Notes: generated by a model not told the origin, from the letters alone. Shown: positions 45,269 through 54,249, numbered from the stretch's first letter. The stretch: 64,000 bases of DNA from Aquisalimonas sp. 2447 (GCF_012044895.1 NZ_CP050695.1:333501-397500), one strand, 5' to 3'. Program-made: numbers and translations.

Positions 45269-46192
45269 TCAGCGGGCGGGGATGATCCCGGGCAGCGTTT
45301 CCGCGGTGCGCTCGCGGGCCAGGCGGATGAAGGCATCCACGAACGGCTTGTTGCGGTCCTCCTCGCGCACGGCGGCGTACAGCGTGCTCCACAGCCCGCT
45401 CTCACCCAGGGGCAGCGCGTGCAGGCTTGCCTGGTCCTGGTACTCGCGCAGGGCCCAGTTGGGCAGGGCGGCAACACCGCGGCCGTTGGCCACAAGCTGC
45501 ACCAGCATGACGGTGAGCTCCGCCGTCCGGCGCTCGGCAGGTTCCACGCCGGCGGGCTCCAGGAACCGGGTGTAGATGTCCAGGCGGTCCGGGCACACCG
45601 GGTAGGTGATCAGCACCTGGTCCGCCAGGTCCCGCGGTGTGACCCAGTCCTGGGAAGCCAGCTGCGACTGTCGGCCCACGGCCAGCATCATTTCGTAGCG
45701 GAACAGGGGGACGTAGGTGAGTCCGCCGAGGTCGTCCTCCGGGTCCGAGGTGATCACCAGGTCCACGTCACCCCGGTACAGCGCCGGCAGCGGATGGAAG
45801 CTGAAGCCCATGGACAGGTCCAGCTCCACACCGGGCCAGTCCGGGCGGTAGCGGTCCAGCGTGGGCATCAGCCACTCGAAGCAGCTGTGGCACTCCACCG
45901 CCATGTGCAGGCGTCCCTGGCGGCCGTCGCCGGTATGGCGCAGCTCCGTCTCCGCACGCTCCACTTCCGGCACGATCTGCTGGGCCAGCCGCAACAGGCG
46001 TTCGCCGGCAGGGGTCCAGCGCAGCGGGCGGGAGCGGCGAAAGAACAGCGGCGTATCGAAGTGTTCCTCCAGCCCGCGGAGCTGGTGGGACAGCGCCGAT
46101 TGCGTCACGTGCAACGACTCCGCCGCCAGGGAGAGGTTGCCGTGATCGCGGATGGCCAGCAGTGCGCGCAGGTGACGGATATCAAGAAACAT
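45269..46192 (-). CDS. LysR-family transcriptional regulator (MetR-like)
   Basis: 307 residues. An N-terminal winged helix-turn-helix (AIRDHGNLSLAAESLHVTQSALSHQLRGLEE) is followed by the LysR effector-binding domain, with ECHSCFEWLMP and DVDLVITSDP resembling MetR, the activator of methionine genes. Full length. MetR is the closest recognised match, but no methionine gene is next to it; control of the downstream carboxypeptidase is possible. A palindromic site lies just upstream (46201-46213). Confidence 0.85.
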   Translation of the reverse strand: MFLDIRHLRALLAIRDHGNLSLAAESLHVTQSALSHQLRGLEEHFDTPLFFRRSRPLRWTPAGERLLRLAQQIVPEVERAETELRHTGDGRQGRLHMAVECHSCFEWLMPTLDRYRPDWPGVELDLSMGFSFHPLPALYRGDVDLVITSDPEDDLGGLTYVPLFRYEMMLAVGRQSQLASQDWVTPRDLADQVLITYPVCPDRLDIYTRFLEPAGVEPAERRTAELTVMLVQLVANGRGVAALPNWALREYQDQASLHALPLGESGLWSTLYAAVREEDRNKPFVDAFIRLARERTAETLPGIIPAR

Positions 46193-46200
46193 GAGAGTCT

Positions 46201-46213
46201 TTCATGTAATGAA
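46201..46213. promoter_or_regulatory. Candidate LysR-type operator
   Basis: TTCATGTAATGAA has 5-bp arms (TTCAT/ATGAA) and lies 8 bp upstream of the LysR start. Together with the adjacent GAATGATGAAT it looks like an autoregulatory site. Consensus MetR boxes have TGAA-N5-TTCA, so the match is only partial. Confidence 0.4.
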
Positions 46214-46324
46214 TGATGAATGCGAGATTGTTTCATTGTTTGCCTTGGTAAACAATACGTGGCAAGTCGCGCTCAAGGTGGATCAGCGCGGCGAACCCAC
46301 CGTCCGTCACGGGCCGGGCCAACC

Positions 46325-46354
46325 TTGCAATGGTCCGGTCCGTTTTTTTACACT
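46325..46354 (+). promoter_or_regulatory. Promoter of the tRNA-Gly gene
   Basis: TTGCAA at 46325-46330, an 18-nt spacer containing a T-run, and TACACT at 46349-46354 fit a sigma-70 promoter, with start expected near 46361, about 12 bp before the mature tRNA. Confidence 0.55.
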
Positions 46355-46372
46355 AACGACTCTTCGCGATAA

Positions 46373-46448
46373 GCGGGTGTAGCTCAGTTGGTAGAGCGCA
46401 ACCTTGCCAAGGTTGAAGTCGTGGGTTCGAGTCCCATCACCCGCTCCA
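46373..46448 (+). tRNA. tRNA-Gly (anticodon GCC)
   Basis: 76 nt folding as a standard cloverleaf: acceptor GCGGGTG/CACCCGC, D-arm GCTC/GAGC, anticodon stem CAACC/GGTTG with loop TTGCCAA (anticodon GCC at 46406-46408), T-arm GTGGG/CCCAT with TTCGAGT loop, and encoded CCA. It decodes GGC/GGU. A rho-independent terminator follows 8 bp later. Confidence 0.97.
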
Positions 46449-46456
46449 GATTCCTG

Positions 46457-46490
46457 CGCCCCGGAAGTGATGTTCCGGGGCGTTTTGTTT
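46457..46490 (+). terminator. Rho-independent terminator of tRNA-Gly
   Basis: CGCCCCGGAA and TTCCGGGGCG form a 10-bp stem with a 6-nt loop, followed by TTTTGTTT. It separates the tRNA from the phosphoribosyltransferase gene. Confidence 0.9.
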
Positions 46491-46501
46491 CCGGTGACGC
46501 C

Positions 46502-47056
46502 ATGAGTTCGGACGCATCCGCCAGCCATCGCCTGACCATCGGCAGCGTCTCACGTGATCTGCCGCTCGTGGAAGTCGCGCCCGGGTTGCGCATTGCCGTG
46601 CTCAACACCCTGGGGGATACGGAACTGGTGGAGATGTCGGCGACCCTTCTCGCCGGGCGTCTTGCGGGCCTGGACTACAGCGCGCTGGTCACCGCCGAAG
46701 CCAAGAGCATCCCGCTGATTCATGCCCTGTCGGTGCGCACCGGCCACCCGTATGTGGTGCTGCGCAAGAGCTGGAAGCCCTACATGGGGGATGCCCTCAG
46801 CGCCACGACGCAGTCCATCACCACCGGCCACCGGCAGACCCTCTACCTGGATGCCAAGGATCGCGGTCTGGTGGAAGGCCACTCCGTAGTACTGGTGGAC
46901 GACGTCATCAGCACCGGCTCCACCGTGGAAGCCATGCAGGAGCTGATGCGCGCGGCCGATGCCAGGGTGATCGCGTCTGCTGCCATCTGTACCGAAGGCG
47001 ATGGCGGCACCGGGGCCATTGCCCTTGCCCACCTGCCGCTGTTTACCGACGAATAG
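46502..47056 (+). CDS. Phosphoribosyltransferase family protein (purine PRTase-like)
   Basis: 184 residues with the type I PRTase fold. The PRPP-binding motif VVLVDDVISTGS is at 129-140 and the flexible-loop region is YMGDALSATTQSITTGHRQTLYL. It resembles adenine/xanthine phosphoribosyltransferases, which make nucleotides from free bases and PRPP; the exact base is not determined. ATG 46502 begins just after the tRNA terminator with weak ribosome-site sequence (GGTGA). A 383-bp intergenic stretch follows. Confidence 0.85.
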   Translation: MSSDASASHRLTIGSVSRDLPLVEVAPGLRIAVLNTLGDTELVEMSATLLAGRLAGLDYSALVTAEAKSIPLIHALSVRTGHPYVVLRKSWKPYMGDALSATTQSITTGHRQTLYLDAKDRGLVEGHSVVLVDDVISTGSTVEAMQELMRAADARVIASAAICTEGDGGTGAIALAHLPLFTDE

Positions 47057-47439
47057 AAAACGCCCTTCCCCGGGGCATTTTGCAACGCTCCCCGAATGCT
47101 CCGAAAAGAGGCGCCGCACCGGAATGGCGCGTAGTTGACATGCGACAGGCGGGTCGCTGTCCCGATGCCGTTTGGGTGTTTCCGTGGGCGGGCTGTAACC
47201 GATTCGACGGTTGCGGAGGGTCGTGCGTCGCCGAAACGGCGTTTCCGCAGACAAGGGCGCGCTTCCGAACGGTGCACGGTCAGGCTGGCGGCTCGGTCCT
47301 GAGTGTGGATGTTTTTATTTGATTAAACAATGCCATGGCGCATTTCTTCGCCCCTGGTCCGCTGCTTGCAGGCTGCATTCCCACGGTGCGTGTCCCCGGG
47401 ATGCGCGCTTCATTGCAGTGCTATCAGGCGGAGGCAATC
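47057..47439 (+). other. Gene-free upstream region of the TRAP operon (383 bp)
   Basis: No convincing coding sequence. It holds a possible -35 (TTGACA 47135-47140) without a good -10, an inverted ATGCGACAGG/TCGCTGTCC-type repeat near 47140-47162, and a TTGATTAAACAA palindrome at 47319-47330. The TRAP operon promoter and operator are expected here. The reading frame open from 47335 into the TRAP gene adds a tail before the real Tat signal and is not used. Confidence 0.5.
47319..47330. promoter_or_regulatory. AT-rich palindrome upstream of the TRAP operon
   Basis: TTGATTAAACAA is palindromic except for one mismatched pair, inside an AT-rich patch in otherwise GC-rich DNA, 110 bp before the binding protein start. 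Could be an operator or the promoter's -10 area. Confidence 0.35.
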
Positions 47440-48561
47440 ATGGGAATTTCTCGACGCAAGCTTCTCAAGTTCGGGGGCGCCGCGGCTGCCGCGACGGCCG
47501 GCACCATCGGGGCGCCATCCATCATCAAGGCGCGTGAAACCTACAATTGGCGCATGACCACCAGCTGGCCGGCGGGGCTGCCCTTCTACCAGACCGGCCC
47601 GGGCAGTGCCACGGATTTTGCCCGCCGGGTGGAAGCCATGTCCGACGGCCGGATCCAGATCCGCGTCTATGCGGCGGATGAGCTGGTGCCGGCGTTCGAG
47701 GGCTTCGATGCCGTCTCTTCCGGCGGCCAGGTGCAGCTCAACCACGCCTGCTCGTACTACTGGGCCGGGGAGTCCTTCGCGGCCCAGTATTTCACCACGG
47801 TTCCTTTTGGCATGACGTTCCAGGGCTTCAACGCCTGGTTGACGGAAGGCGGCGGCAACGAGCTGTGGAGGGAGGTGTACGAGCCCTTCAACCTGGTGCC
47901 GCTGGCGGTGGGTTGCACCGGCGTACAGCCCGTGGGCTGGTTCCGCGAGCCCGTGGAGAGTCTCAGCGACTTCGACGGTCTGAGCATCCGCATGCCTGGA
48001 CTGGCCGGTGACGTGTATGACGCCATCGGTGCCAATGCCCAGCTCCTTCCCGGCGGGGAAATCTTCGCCGCCCTGGAGCGTGGCGCCATTGACGCCGCCG
48101 AGTGGGTCGGCCCCTACCTGGATCGCGAGCTCGGGCTGCACAACGCGGCCAGCTACTACTATTCCAGCGGCTGGCATGAGCCGTCCACCACCACCGAGGT
48201 GATCATCAACAAGGATGATTACGAGTCCCTGCCGGATGACCTGAAGGCCATCCTTCACAATGCGGCGGCGGCCTGCAACATCACCTCCCACGCCTGGCTG
48301 GAAGCCCGCAACGGCGATGCCCTGGACGACTTGCGGGACAACCACGGGGTCACTTTCGACACCCTGCCGGAAGACGTGATCGATGCCTTATTCGAGGCGA
48401 CCCGGGACATCCTGAACACGCAGGCGAACCGGGATCCGCTGGTGAAGAAGGTCAACGACAGCTTCTGGGAGTTCAAGAAGAAGCACGACCGCTGGCAGGA
48501 GAACAGCGAGACGATCTTCCAGACGCAGATCCGTGACAAGGGTCGCCGGATGCTGGATTGA
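47440..48561 (+). CDS. dctP: TRAP transporter substrate-binding protein (DctP family)
   Basis: 373-residue periplasmic solute receptor. The N terminus MGISRRKLLKFGGAAAAATAG is a twin-arginine (Tat) signal, so it is exported folded. The body (TSWPAGLPFYQTGPGSATDFARRVEAMSDGRIQI, then GLSIRMPGLAGDVYDAIGANAQLLPGGEIFAALERGAIDAAEWVGPY) is DctP/TakP-like, the class that includes receptors for keto acids. ATG 47440 is preceded by GGCGGAGG. The substrate is undetermined. A strong hairpin follows the gene, before the permeases. Confidence 0.93.
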   Translation: MGISRRKLLKFGGAAAAATAGTIGAPSIIKARETYNWRMTTSWPAGLPFYQTGPGSATDFARRVEAMSDGRIQIRVYAADELVPAFEGFDAVSSGGQVQLNHACSYYWAGESFAAQYFTTVPFGMTFQGFNAWLTEGGGNELWREVYEPFNLVPLAVGCTGVQPVGWFREPVESLSDFDGLSIRMPGLAGDVYDAIGANAQLLPGGEIFAALERGAIDAAEWVGPYLDRELGLHNAASYYYSSGWHEPSTTTEVIINKDDYESLPDDLKAILHNAAAACNITSHAWLEARNGDALDDLRDNHGVTFDTLPEDVIDALFEATRDILNTQANRDPLVKKVNDSFWEFKKKHDRWQENSETIFQTQIRDKGRRMLD

Positions 48562-48579
48562 TCGGGGCTTCGCGCGAAC

Positions 48580-48606
48580 GGGGTGCCGCCATCAGGGCGG
48601 CACCCC
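48580..48606 (+). terminator. Intra-operon hairpin between TRAP receptor and permease genes
   Basis: GGGGTGCCGCC and GGCGGCACCCC form a perfect 11-bp stem around ATCAG, just upstream of the next ribosome site (GGGGAGGA). No U-run follows. Such hairpins keep the receptor message abundant relative to permease; partial termination or mRNA protection are both possible. Confidence 0.6.
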
Positions 48607-48618
48607 GGGGAGGATCGT

Positions 48619-49149
48619 ATGCTGCGTCTCGTTGTTCGGTTGGAGTTTCTGCTCAAGCGGTTGACCGGTCTGGCGGGCTGGATCGGCGTGATCGCCATGG
48701 GGCTGATGGTGCTGCTGGTGTTCACCAACGTGGTGCTGCGCTACGGTTTCGGCGTCGGTGCCGTCTGGGCTCAGGAGCTGCAGTGGTACCTGCTGTCGGT
48801 GATGGCCATGGTGGGCATTGCCTATGCCATGCGCTACGACGATCACGTTCGGGTCGACATCTTTTCCCAGCGGTATGGCCGCACCGGCCGCCTCTGGCTC
48901 AATCTTCTGACCGCGACGGTGGTCGCGCTGCCGTGCGCGGTGCTGATCATCCACTTCGGCTACCCCTTCGCCGAGGGTTCCTTCCTGCGCGGTGAGCGTT
49001 CTCCGAATTCCAACGGGCTGCCCTGGCGTTTCATTCCCAAGGGGCTGGTGGTCGTCGGCTTCGCCTTCGTGGCCACCCAGGCTGTTGCCGAGGCGCTGGC
49101 CAGCGGTCGTCGCCTGACTTTCCACTACATGCACATGCTGCGGAGCTGA
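48619..49149 (+). CDS. dctQ: TRAP transporter small permease subunit (DctQ family)
   Basis: 176 residues with four membrane segments. The DctQ signature VFTNVVLRYGFGVGAVWAQELQWYLLSVMAMVGIAYAMRYDDHVRVDIF is clear. It pairs with the large permease encoded 3 bp downstream in the sodium-driven TRAP carrier. Confidence 0.92.
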   Translation: MLRLVVRLEFLLKRLTGLAGWIGVIAMGLMVLLVFTNVVLRYGFGVGAVWAQELQWYLLSVMAMVGIAYAMRYDDHVRVDIFSQRYGRTGRLWLNLLTATVVALPCAVLIIHFGYPFAEGSFLRGERSPNSNGLPWRFIPKGLVVVGFAFVATQAVAEALASGRRLTFHYMHMLRS

Positions 49150-49152
49150 TCC

Positions 49153-50481
49153 ATGCCGTTGGAATACTATGCCCTCGGGATGATCATCGCCTTCTTCGTT
49201 CTCGTCCTTTCGGGAATGCCGGTGGGTTTCGCCGTCGCCGGCGTCGGCTTTCTGTTCGGATTCATCGGCTTCGACGGCTGGCTTTTCGAATTGCTGCCTT
49301 CCCGGATTTACGGCGTGATCACCAACTACACGCTTCTTGCCATCCCGCTGTTCGTGTTCATGGGCGTGATGCTGGAACGCTCCCGGATCGCCGAGCGCAT
49401 GCTGGATGTCATTGGCCACATGTGCGGACGGCTGCCCGGGGGTATGGCGCTGGCGGTGATCCTGGTGGGAGTGCTGCTGGGGGCGTCCACGGGCATTGTC
49501 GGCGCTGCCATCGTGACGCTGACGCTGATGGCCCTGCCCACCCTGATTCGCCGGGGTTACAAGACGCCCATCGCCTGCGGGACCATCTGCGCGGCGGGCA
49601 CCCTGGGGCAGATCATACCGCCGAGCCTGGTTCTGCTGGTGCTCGCCGATATCATGAACATCTCCGTGGGCAGTCTGTTTGCTGCCGCACTGGTGCCGGG
49701 CCTGCTGCTGGCCGGGCTGTATCTGGTCTACCTGCTGGGGCTGGCGTACTTCTTCGCCGCGGACGTGCCGGCCATCGACGAGGAGGAGCGCGCAGCGCTC
49801 AGCAAGACCCAACTGGTCAAGGATATCGGCACCACGGTTGTGCCGCCCCTGTTGCTGGTGTTCGCGGTGCTGGGGTCGATCATCGGCGGCGTTGCCGCCC
49901 CGACGGAGGCGGCGTCGGTGGGGGCCGTGGGAGCGCTGCTGCTGACCTTCGTCAGTGGCCGGCTATCCATGCCGGTGCTCAGTGAGACGCTGACCACGTC
50001 CGTGCGCATCAGCTGCATGATCTTCTTCGTGCTGATCGCTTCGCAGGTCTTTGCCCTGGCTTTCCGCGGCCTTGATGGGGAGTTTCTGATCGAGGGCATG
50101 TTCACGTTCGTCCCGGGGGGTGTGTACGCCGCTCTGATCTTCATGCTGGTGCTGATTTTCGTGCTGGGTTTTTTCCTGGAGTGGATTCAGATCAGTTACA
50201 TCGCCGTGCCACTGTTGCTCCCCTTCATCCAGCAGGCGGGCGGCGATATTTCCATGGTCTGGGTGGCTATTCTCATCGCCATGAATCTGCAGACGTCGTT
50301 CCTGACACCGCCTTTCGGCTGGTCGTTGCTGTTCATGCGGGGCGTGGCGCCGCCCGGGGTGACAACAGGAGATATCTATCGCGGGGCGGTCCCGTTCGTG
50401 ATCATCCAGATCGTGGCGCTGGCACTGATCTTCGCCTTCCCCGGCGTCGTGCTCTGGCTGCCCGAAGCCATTGGCTGGTAG
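49153..50481 (+). CDS. dctM: TRAP transporter large permease subunit (DctM family)
   Basis: 442 residues with about twelve membrane segments. Typical segments are GMPVGFAVAGVGFLFGFIGF, FVFMGVMLERSRIAERMLD, GGMALAVILVGVLLGASTGIVGAAIVTL and NLQTSFLTPPFGWSLLFMRGVAP. This is the Na+-coupled transport channel. It is contiguous with dctQ (3 bp) and followed by a gamma-glutamyltransferase gene 30 bp on. Confidence 0.94.
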   Translation: MPLEYYALGMIIAFFVLVLSGMPVGFAVAGVGFLFGFIGFDGWLFELLPSRIYGVITNYTLLAIPLFVFMGVMLERSRIAERMLDVIGHMCGRLPGGMALAVILVGVLLGASTGIVGAAIVTLTLMALPTLIRRGYKTPIACGTICAAGTLGQIIPPSLVLLVLADIMNISVGSLFAAALVPGLLLAGLYLVYLLGLAYFFAADVPAIDEEERAALSKTQLVKDIGTTVVPPLLLVFAVLGSIIGGVAAPTEAASVGAVGALLLTFVSGRLSMPVLSETLTTSVRISCMIFFVLIASQVFALAFRGLDGEFLIEGMFTFVPGGVYAALIFMLVLIFVLGFFLEWIQISYIAVPLLLPFIQQAGGDISMVWVAILIAMNLQTSFLTPPFGWSLLFMRGVAPPGVTTGDIYRGAVPFVIIQIVALALIFAFPGVVLWLPEAIGW

Positions 50482-50511
50482 TCGGCAATACCACTTGAGG
50501 AGAGAGACAAC

Positions 50512-52122
50512 ATGGTCGTGAAAGCAAACCCCGAGCCCTTGCGGGCAGCGGTGGTCGCACCGCACCACCTGGCGGCGGAGGCGGGGGGCGAGGTGCTGGC
50601 CGAGGGCGGTAACGCGCTGGAGGCGATGACTGCCGCTGCCGCCGCCATTGCGGTGACCTACCCCCACATGAACGGGCTGGGCGGCGACGGCTTCTGGCTG
50701 GTGCAGGAACCGGGCAAGCCGGCATGGGGCATCGAAGCCTGCGGCACGGCTGCCGCGCTGGCGACGCCCGAGTGGTATCGCAGGCAGGGGTTCGACAGTA
50801 TTCCCCATCGTGGCGGTGTTGCGGCCAATACCGTCGCGGGTACCGTCAGCGGCTGGGCGCTGGCGGAACGGGCTTCCCGGGAGCAGTGGGGTGGCCGGTT
50901 GCCGCTCAAGCGCCTGCTGGCCCCGGCCGCAACGCTGGCTCGTCGAGGCTTTCCCATGACCGCCAGCCAGTCTGACACCCTGGCGGATAAACGGGACGAA
51001 CTCACCCCTCAGCCGGGATTCAATGACGTATTCGTGCCCGGTGGCGCGTCGGTCCCCGTGGGCGAGGCCCTGCGGCAACCGGCGCTGGCCGATCTGCTGG
51101 ACCGTATTGCCGAGGCCGGTCCGGCGGACTTTTACCAGGGTGACGTCGCCGCCACCATTGCGCGGGAGCTGGAGGCTGCCGGTAGCCCCTTGCGCGGCGC
51201 CGATCTGGCCGACTACGCCGCGCGCTATGTGGATCCGCTGTCATTGCAGCTGGACGACGGCCTGCTGGCCAACATGCCGCCACCCACCCAGGGCCTGGCG
51301 TCGCTCCTGATTCTGGGGCTCTACGACCGCGTTCGTGCACGCCACCCCCACACAGTGGACGGCGACGCCTATGTGCACGCCCTGGTGGAATGCACCAAGG
51401 CGGCGTTCCGTGTCCGCGACCGGGTGGTAACGGATCCCGGCCGCGTCCCGGAGCCTCCGGCAGGTCTGCTGACTCCGGCGGTGCTGGATCAGCTGGCGAC
51501 GGGGTTCGATCCGGACCAGGCAGCGCCCTGGCCACCGTCCCGGGGCGGCGGGGATACCGTCTGGCTGGGTGCGGTGGATGCGGAAGGCCGCAGCGTAAGC
51601 TTCATCCAGAGCCTGTTCCACGAGTTCGGCAGCGGAGTGTCGATGCCGTCGCTGGGTATCGTGTGGCAGAACCGTGGTTGCAGTTTCTCCCTGGATCCCG
51701 CCGCCCTGAACGTGCTGGAGCCCGGCCGTCGACCCTTCCATACCCTGAACCCGGCGCTGGCGACCATGTCCGACGGCCGAACCGTGGTCTACGGCACCAT
51801 GGGCGGTGAAGGCCAGCCCCAGACCCAGGCGGCGATCTATACCCGCGCCATTCGTCACGGCATGTCACCGGAGGACGCCGTGGCGGCGCCGCGTTGGCTG
51901 CTGGGGCGAACCTGGGGGCACGGTACCGATTCCCTCAAGGTCGAGGAGGATCTGGGTGAAGCCGTCATCCGTGGGTTGCGGGAACGTGGCCATCCGGTGG
52001 ATGTGGTCAGTGGCTGCAACAGCATGATGGGCCACGCCGGCATGTTGGTCCGGTCGCCGGAGGGGGCCGTTTTCGCAAGTTCCGACCCGCGCTGCGACGG
52101 CGGTGTGGCCGGCGTTCACTGA
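50512..52122 (+). CDS. Gamma-glutamyltransferase family protein
   Basis: 536-residue N-terminal nucleophile hydrolase homologue. The nucleophile is probably T349 in GGGDTVWLGAVD, where autoprocessing would split the chain into large and small subunits; the later MPSLGIVWQNRG and GTMGGEGQPQTQ are the usual substrate-site segments. No signal peptide is seen, unlike classical periplasmic GGT, so it probably acts in the cytosol as in YwrD-type proteins. It is directly behind the TRAP permease (GAGGAGAG ribosome site) and so may process an imported gamma-glutamyl compound. Confidence 0.88.
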   Translation: MVVKANPEPLRAAVVAPHHLAAEAGGEVLAEGGNALEAMTAAAAAIAVTYPHMNGLGGDGFWLVQEPGKPAWGIEACGTAAALATPEWYRRQGFDSIPHRGGVAANTVAGTVSGWALAERASREQWGGRLPLKRLLAPAATLARRGFPMTASQSDTLADKRDELTPQPGFNDVFVPGGASVPVGEALRQPALADLLDRIAEAGPADFYQGDVAATIARELEAAGSPLRGADLADYAARYVDPLSLQLDDGLLANMPPPTQGLASLLILGLYDRVRARHPHTVDGDAYVHALVECTKAAFRVRDRVVTDPGRVPEPPAGLLTPAVLDQLATGFDPDQAAPWPPSRGGGDTVWLGAVDAEGRSVSFIQSLFHEFGSGVSMPSLGIVWQNRGCSFSLDPAALNVLEPGRRPFHTLNPALATMSDGRTVVYGTMGGEGQPQTQAAIYTRAIRHGMSPEDAVAAPRWLLGRTWGHGTDSLKVEEDLGEAVIRGLRERGHPVDVVSGCNSMMGHAGMLVRSPEGAVFASSDPRCDGGVAGVH

Positions 52123-52140
52123 GTCCAGGGAGACAAGGGG

Positions 52141-52971
52141 ATGGGGGATATCACGCTGGTCGAGATGGGTGGCCTGGTGCTGGGGTTGTTGCTCACGGGG
52201 GTTCTGGCGGGGATTCTCGCCGGCCTGCTCGGGGTGGGTGGGGGCATCGTGGTTGTGCCGGTGCTGTTCTACGTGTTTGCCCTGCTGGATATCGACCCCG
52301 CGCTGCGCATGCACCTGGCGGTGGGCACCTCCCTGGCGATCATCGTGCCCACATCCCTGCGTTCCGCCCGCAGCCATTATCACGCCGGCACGGTGGACAC
52401 CGGGTTGCTGCGCGACCTGGGCCCTGCCCTGCTGGCCGGGGTCGTGCTGGGCATTGTGTTGAGCGCGGTGGTCTCCGGGCGTTTCCTCACCGCGGTTTTC
52501 GCGATCATGGCCGTGCTGGTGGCGATCAACATGGCACGTTCCAGCGGGCCGCCGAAGATTACCGGCACGCCCCCTGCTGGTGCGCTCCGGCACGGGATCG
52601 GTACGTTCATCGGCAGTGTCTCCACCATGATGGGGATTGGCGGAGGCACGCTGAGCGTGCCCATCCTGGATGCCCTGGGTTACCCGATCCGCCGTTCCAT
52701 CGGTACGGCGGCGGCCATTGGCACCATCATTTCCGTGCCGGGGGCGGTGGGCTTCGTCTGGGCGGGCTGGGGCGCGGACTCGCTGCCTCCCTTCAGCCTG
52801 GGCTATGTGAGCCTACTGGGCCTGGCCGTGATCGCGCCACTGACGGTTCTTTGTGCACCATTCGGGGTCAGGTTGGCCATGACCATGGACACGACGCACC
52901 TGAAAAGGGCGTTCGCTGTGTTCCTGTTCCTCACTGCGCTGTCCATGCTCTACAGCGTGCTCAACGGGTGA
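52141..52971 (+). CDS. TSUP family membrane permease (TauE/SafE-like)
   Basis: 276 residues, about eight membrane segments arranged as two halves with matching motifs (GLLGVGGGIVVVPVLFY and MMGIGGGTLSVPILDALGYP). The family exports or imports sulfite, sulfonates or other small organosulfur anions. It lies 18 bp after the gamma-glutamyltransferase gene on the same strand, so it probably belongs to the TRAP operon. The transported compound cannot be assigned. Confidence 0.9.
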   Translation: MGDITLVEMGGLVLGLLLTGVLAGILAGLLGVGGGIVVVPVLFYVFALLDIDPALRMHLAVGTSLAIIVPTSLRSARSHYHAGTVDTGLLRDLGPALLAGVVLGIVLSAVVSGRFLTAVFAIMAVLVAINMARSSGPPKITGTPPAGALRHGIGTFIGSVSTMMGIGGGTLSVPILDALGYPIRRSIGTAAAIGTIISVPGAVGFVWAGWGADSLPPFSLGYVSLLGLAVIAPLTVLCAPFGVRLAMTMDTTHLKRAFAVFLFLTALSMLYSVLNG

Positions 52972-52984
52972 GGGCAGCGTTTTC

Positions 52985-53428
52985 TCAGAGCCGGGGGCCA
53001 CCGCGCCGATGCTTCACCCGTGACATGAGCGTCTTGCAGTCCAGGCTGATTACGTAGTCGCGACCGAGCAGGTGCTCCTGAAGAAAGCGGTAGAGACTGT
53101 CGTTATCATCCGTGAGCGTGTGGATGTGCAGGCTCTGCATGTCGTTCATGATGTAAAGGCTGACCACCTCCGGCGTGTCGGCCAGCTCCCGTGCCGTCTC
53201 CTCCAGGCGCCACGGGGCGACTTTCGCATCCACGAAGGTGGACAGGGTCTTGCCCATCTTGTCCGGGTTCAGCACCACGGTGAACTGCTCGATCAGGCCG
53301 TCGTTCAGAAGCTTCTTGACCTGCTCCCGGGCATAGGCCCGGGAGCAGTCGAGCTCCCGGGCGATTTCGGCGTAGGACATGCGGGCGTCCTTGATGAGCA
53401 GCCGCAGGATCGGCGTCTCCAGACTCAT
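52985..53428 (-). CDS. Lrp/AsnC family transcriptional regulator
   Basis: 147 residues. N-terminal winged HTH (MSYAEIARELDCSRAYAREQVKKLLNDGLIEQFTVVLNP) and a C-terminal ligand-binding RAM domain. Members sense amino acids or related compounds. Convergent with the TRAP-GGT-TSUP genes and a plausible local regulator, although the position of its own promoter is not decided. GGAGG precedes the ATG. Confidence 0.9.
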   Translation of the reverse strand: MSLETPILRLLIKDARMSYAEIARELDCSRAYAREQVKKLLNDGLIEQFTVVLNPDKMGKTLSTFVDAKVAPWRLEETARELADTPEVVSLYIMNDMQSLHIHTLTDDNDSLYRFLQEHLLGRDYVISLDCKTLMSRVKHRRGGPRL

Positions 53429-53523
53429 GCTTGCCTCCTCCCCGGCTGGGCCGGTCCATTGTGGTTATCACTTTGGTGCTGCAAGACCGTGGCCAACTCC
53501 CCGGGACCGGGCGGGGTTGCGGG

Positions 53524-54249
53524 TTACCCCAGGGGCAGCCAGGTGATCAGCAGGGGCAGCAGGAAGGCGGTGATCAGACCCGCCAGGCTCAGGCCGAGCC
53601 CGGCGAAGGCACCGGCGGTGGCGCTGATGCTGAATGCCTGCGCGGTTCCCAGTCCGTGGGCAGTCAGCCCCATGGCGAAGCCCTTGACCGCGTCGTCGCG
53701 GATGCGCAGAACGCGGATCAGCCCGGGTGCCATCAGGCAGCCCAGGCTGCCGGTGAGGAGCACCAGTGCAGCGGTGAGCGAGGGCAGGCCGCCCAGCTGC
53801 TCCGCCACGCCCATGGCGATGGGCGTGGTCACCGATTTCGGTGCCAGCGACATCAGGCTGACGTCGCCGCCGCCCAGCAGCGATCCCACAGCTATGGCGG
53901 ACAGCGCCGCGACGCTGGCGCCGACAACGCCGGCAACCAGCAACGGCCCCAGCCAGGCGCGGATCTGCCGGCGGTGGTAGTAGAGCGGGATGGCCAGGGC
54001 CACGGTGGCTGGCCCCAGCATGAAATGCACGAACTGCGCGCCCTCGAAGTAGGTGTCGTAGTCCGTGCCGGTGGCCAGCAGGATCACGATCAGCAGGCCC
54101 ATGGACAGCAGCACCGGGTGCAGGGCCGGGCTGCCGCCCAGCCGCTGGTTCAGCCAGGTGCTGAACACGAAAACCGCCAGCGTCGTGGTGAGCCACAGCA
54201 GTGGCGAGGTGGCCAGGTACACCCAGATGTCGGTGATCTCTTCAGTCAT
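53524..54249 (-). CDS. lrgB: LrgB-family membrane protein
   Basis: 241 residues, mostly membrane segments. The diagnostic stretch SLMSLAPKSVTTPIAMGVAEQLGG and GFAMGLTAHGLGTAQAF identify LrgB/CidB/YohK. The LrgAB pair was first linked to murein hydrolase export control and more recently to pyruvate or glycolate transport; either could apply. Overlaps the lrgA gene by 8 bp. Confidence 0.92.
   Translation of the reverse strand: MTEEITDIWVYLATSPLLWLTTTLAVFVFSTWLNQRLGGSPALHPVLLSMGLLIVILLATGTDYDTYFEGAQFVHFMLGPATVALAIPLYYHRRQIRAWLGPLLVAGVVGASVAALSAIAVGSLLGGGDVSLMSLAPKSVTTPIAMGVAEQLGGLPSLTAALVLLTGSLGCLMAPGLIRVLRIRDDAVKGFAMGLTAHGLGTAQAFSISATAGAFAGLGLSLAGLITAFLLPLLITWLPLG

Noticed and set aside
45213..45392. 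60-residue N-terminal extension of the M14 carboxypeptidase
   Set aside because: It overlaps the LysR gene and is Arg/Pro/Gly-rich with no homology to the family; ATG 45212 matches the family start.
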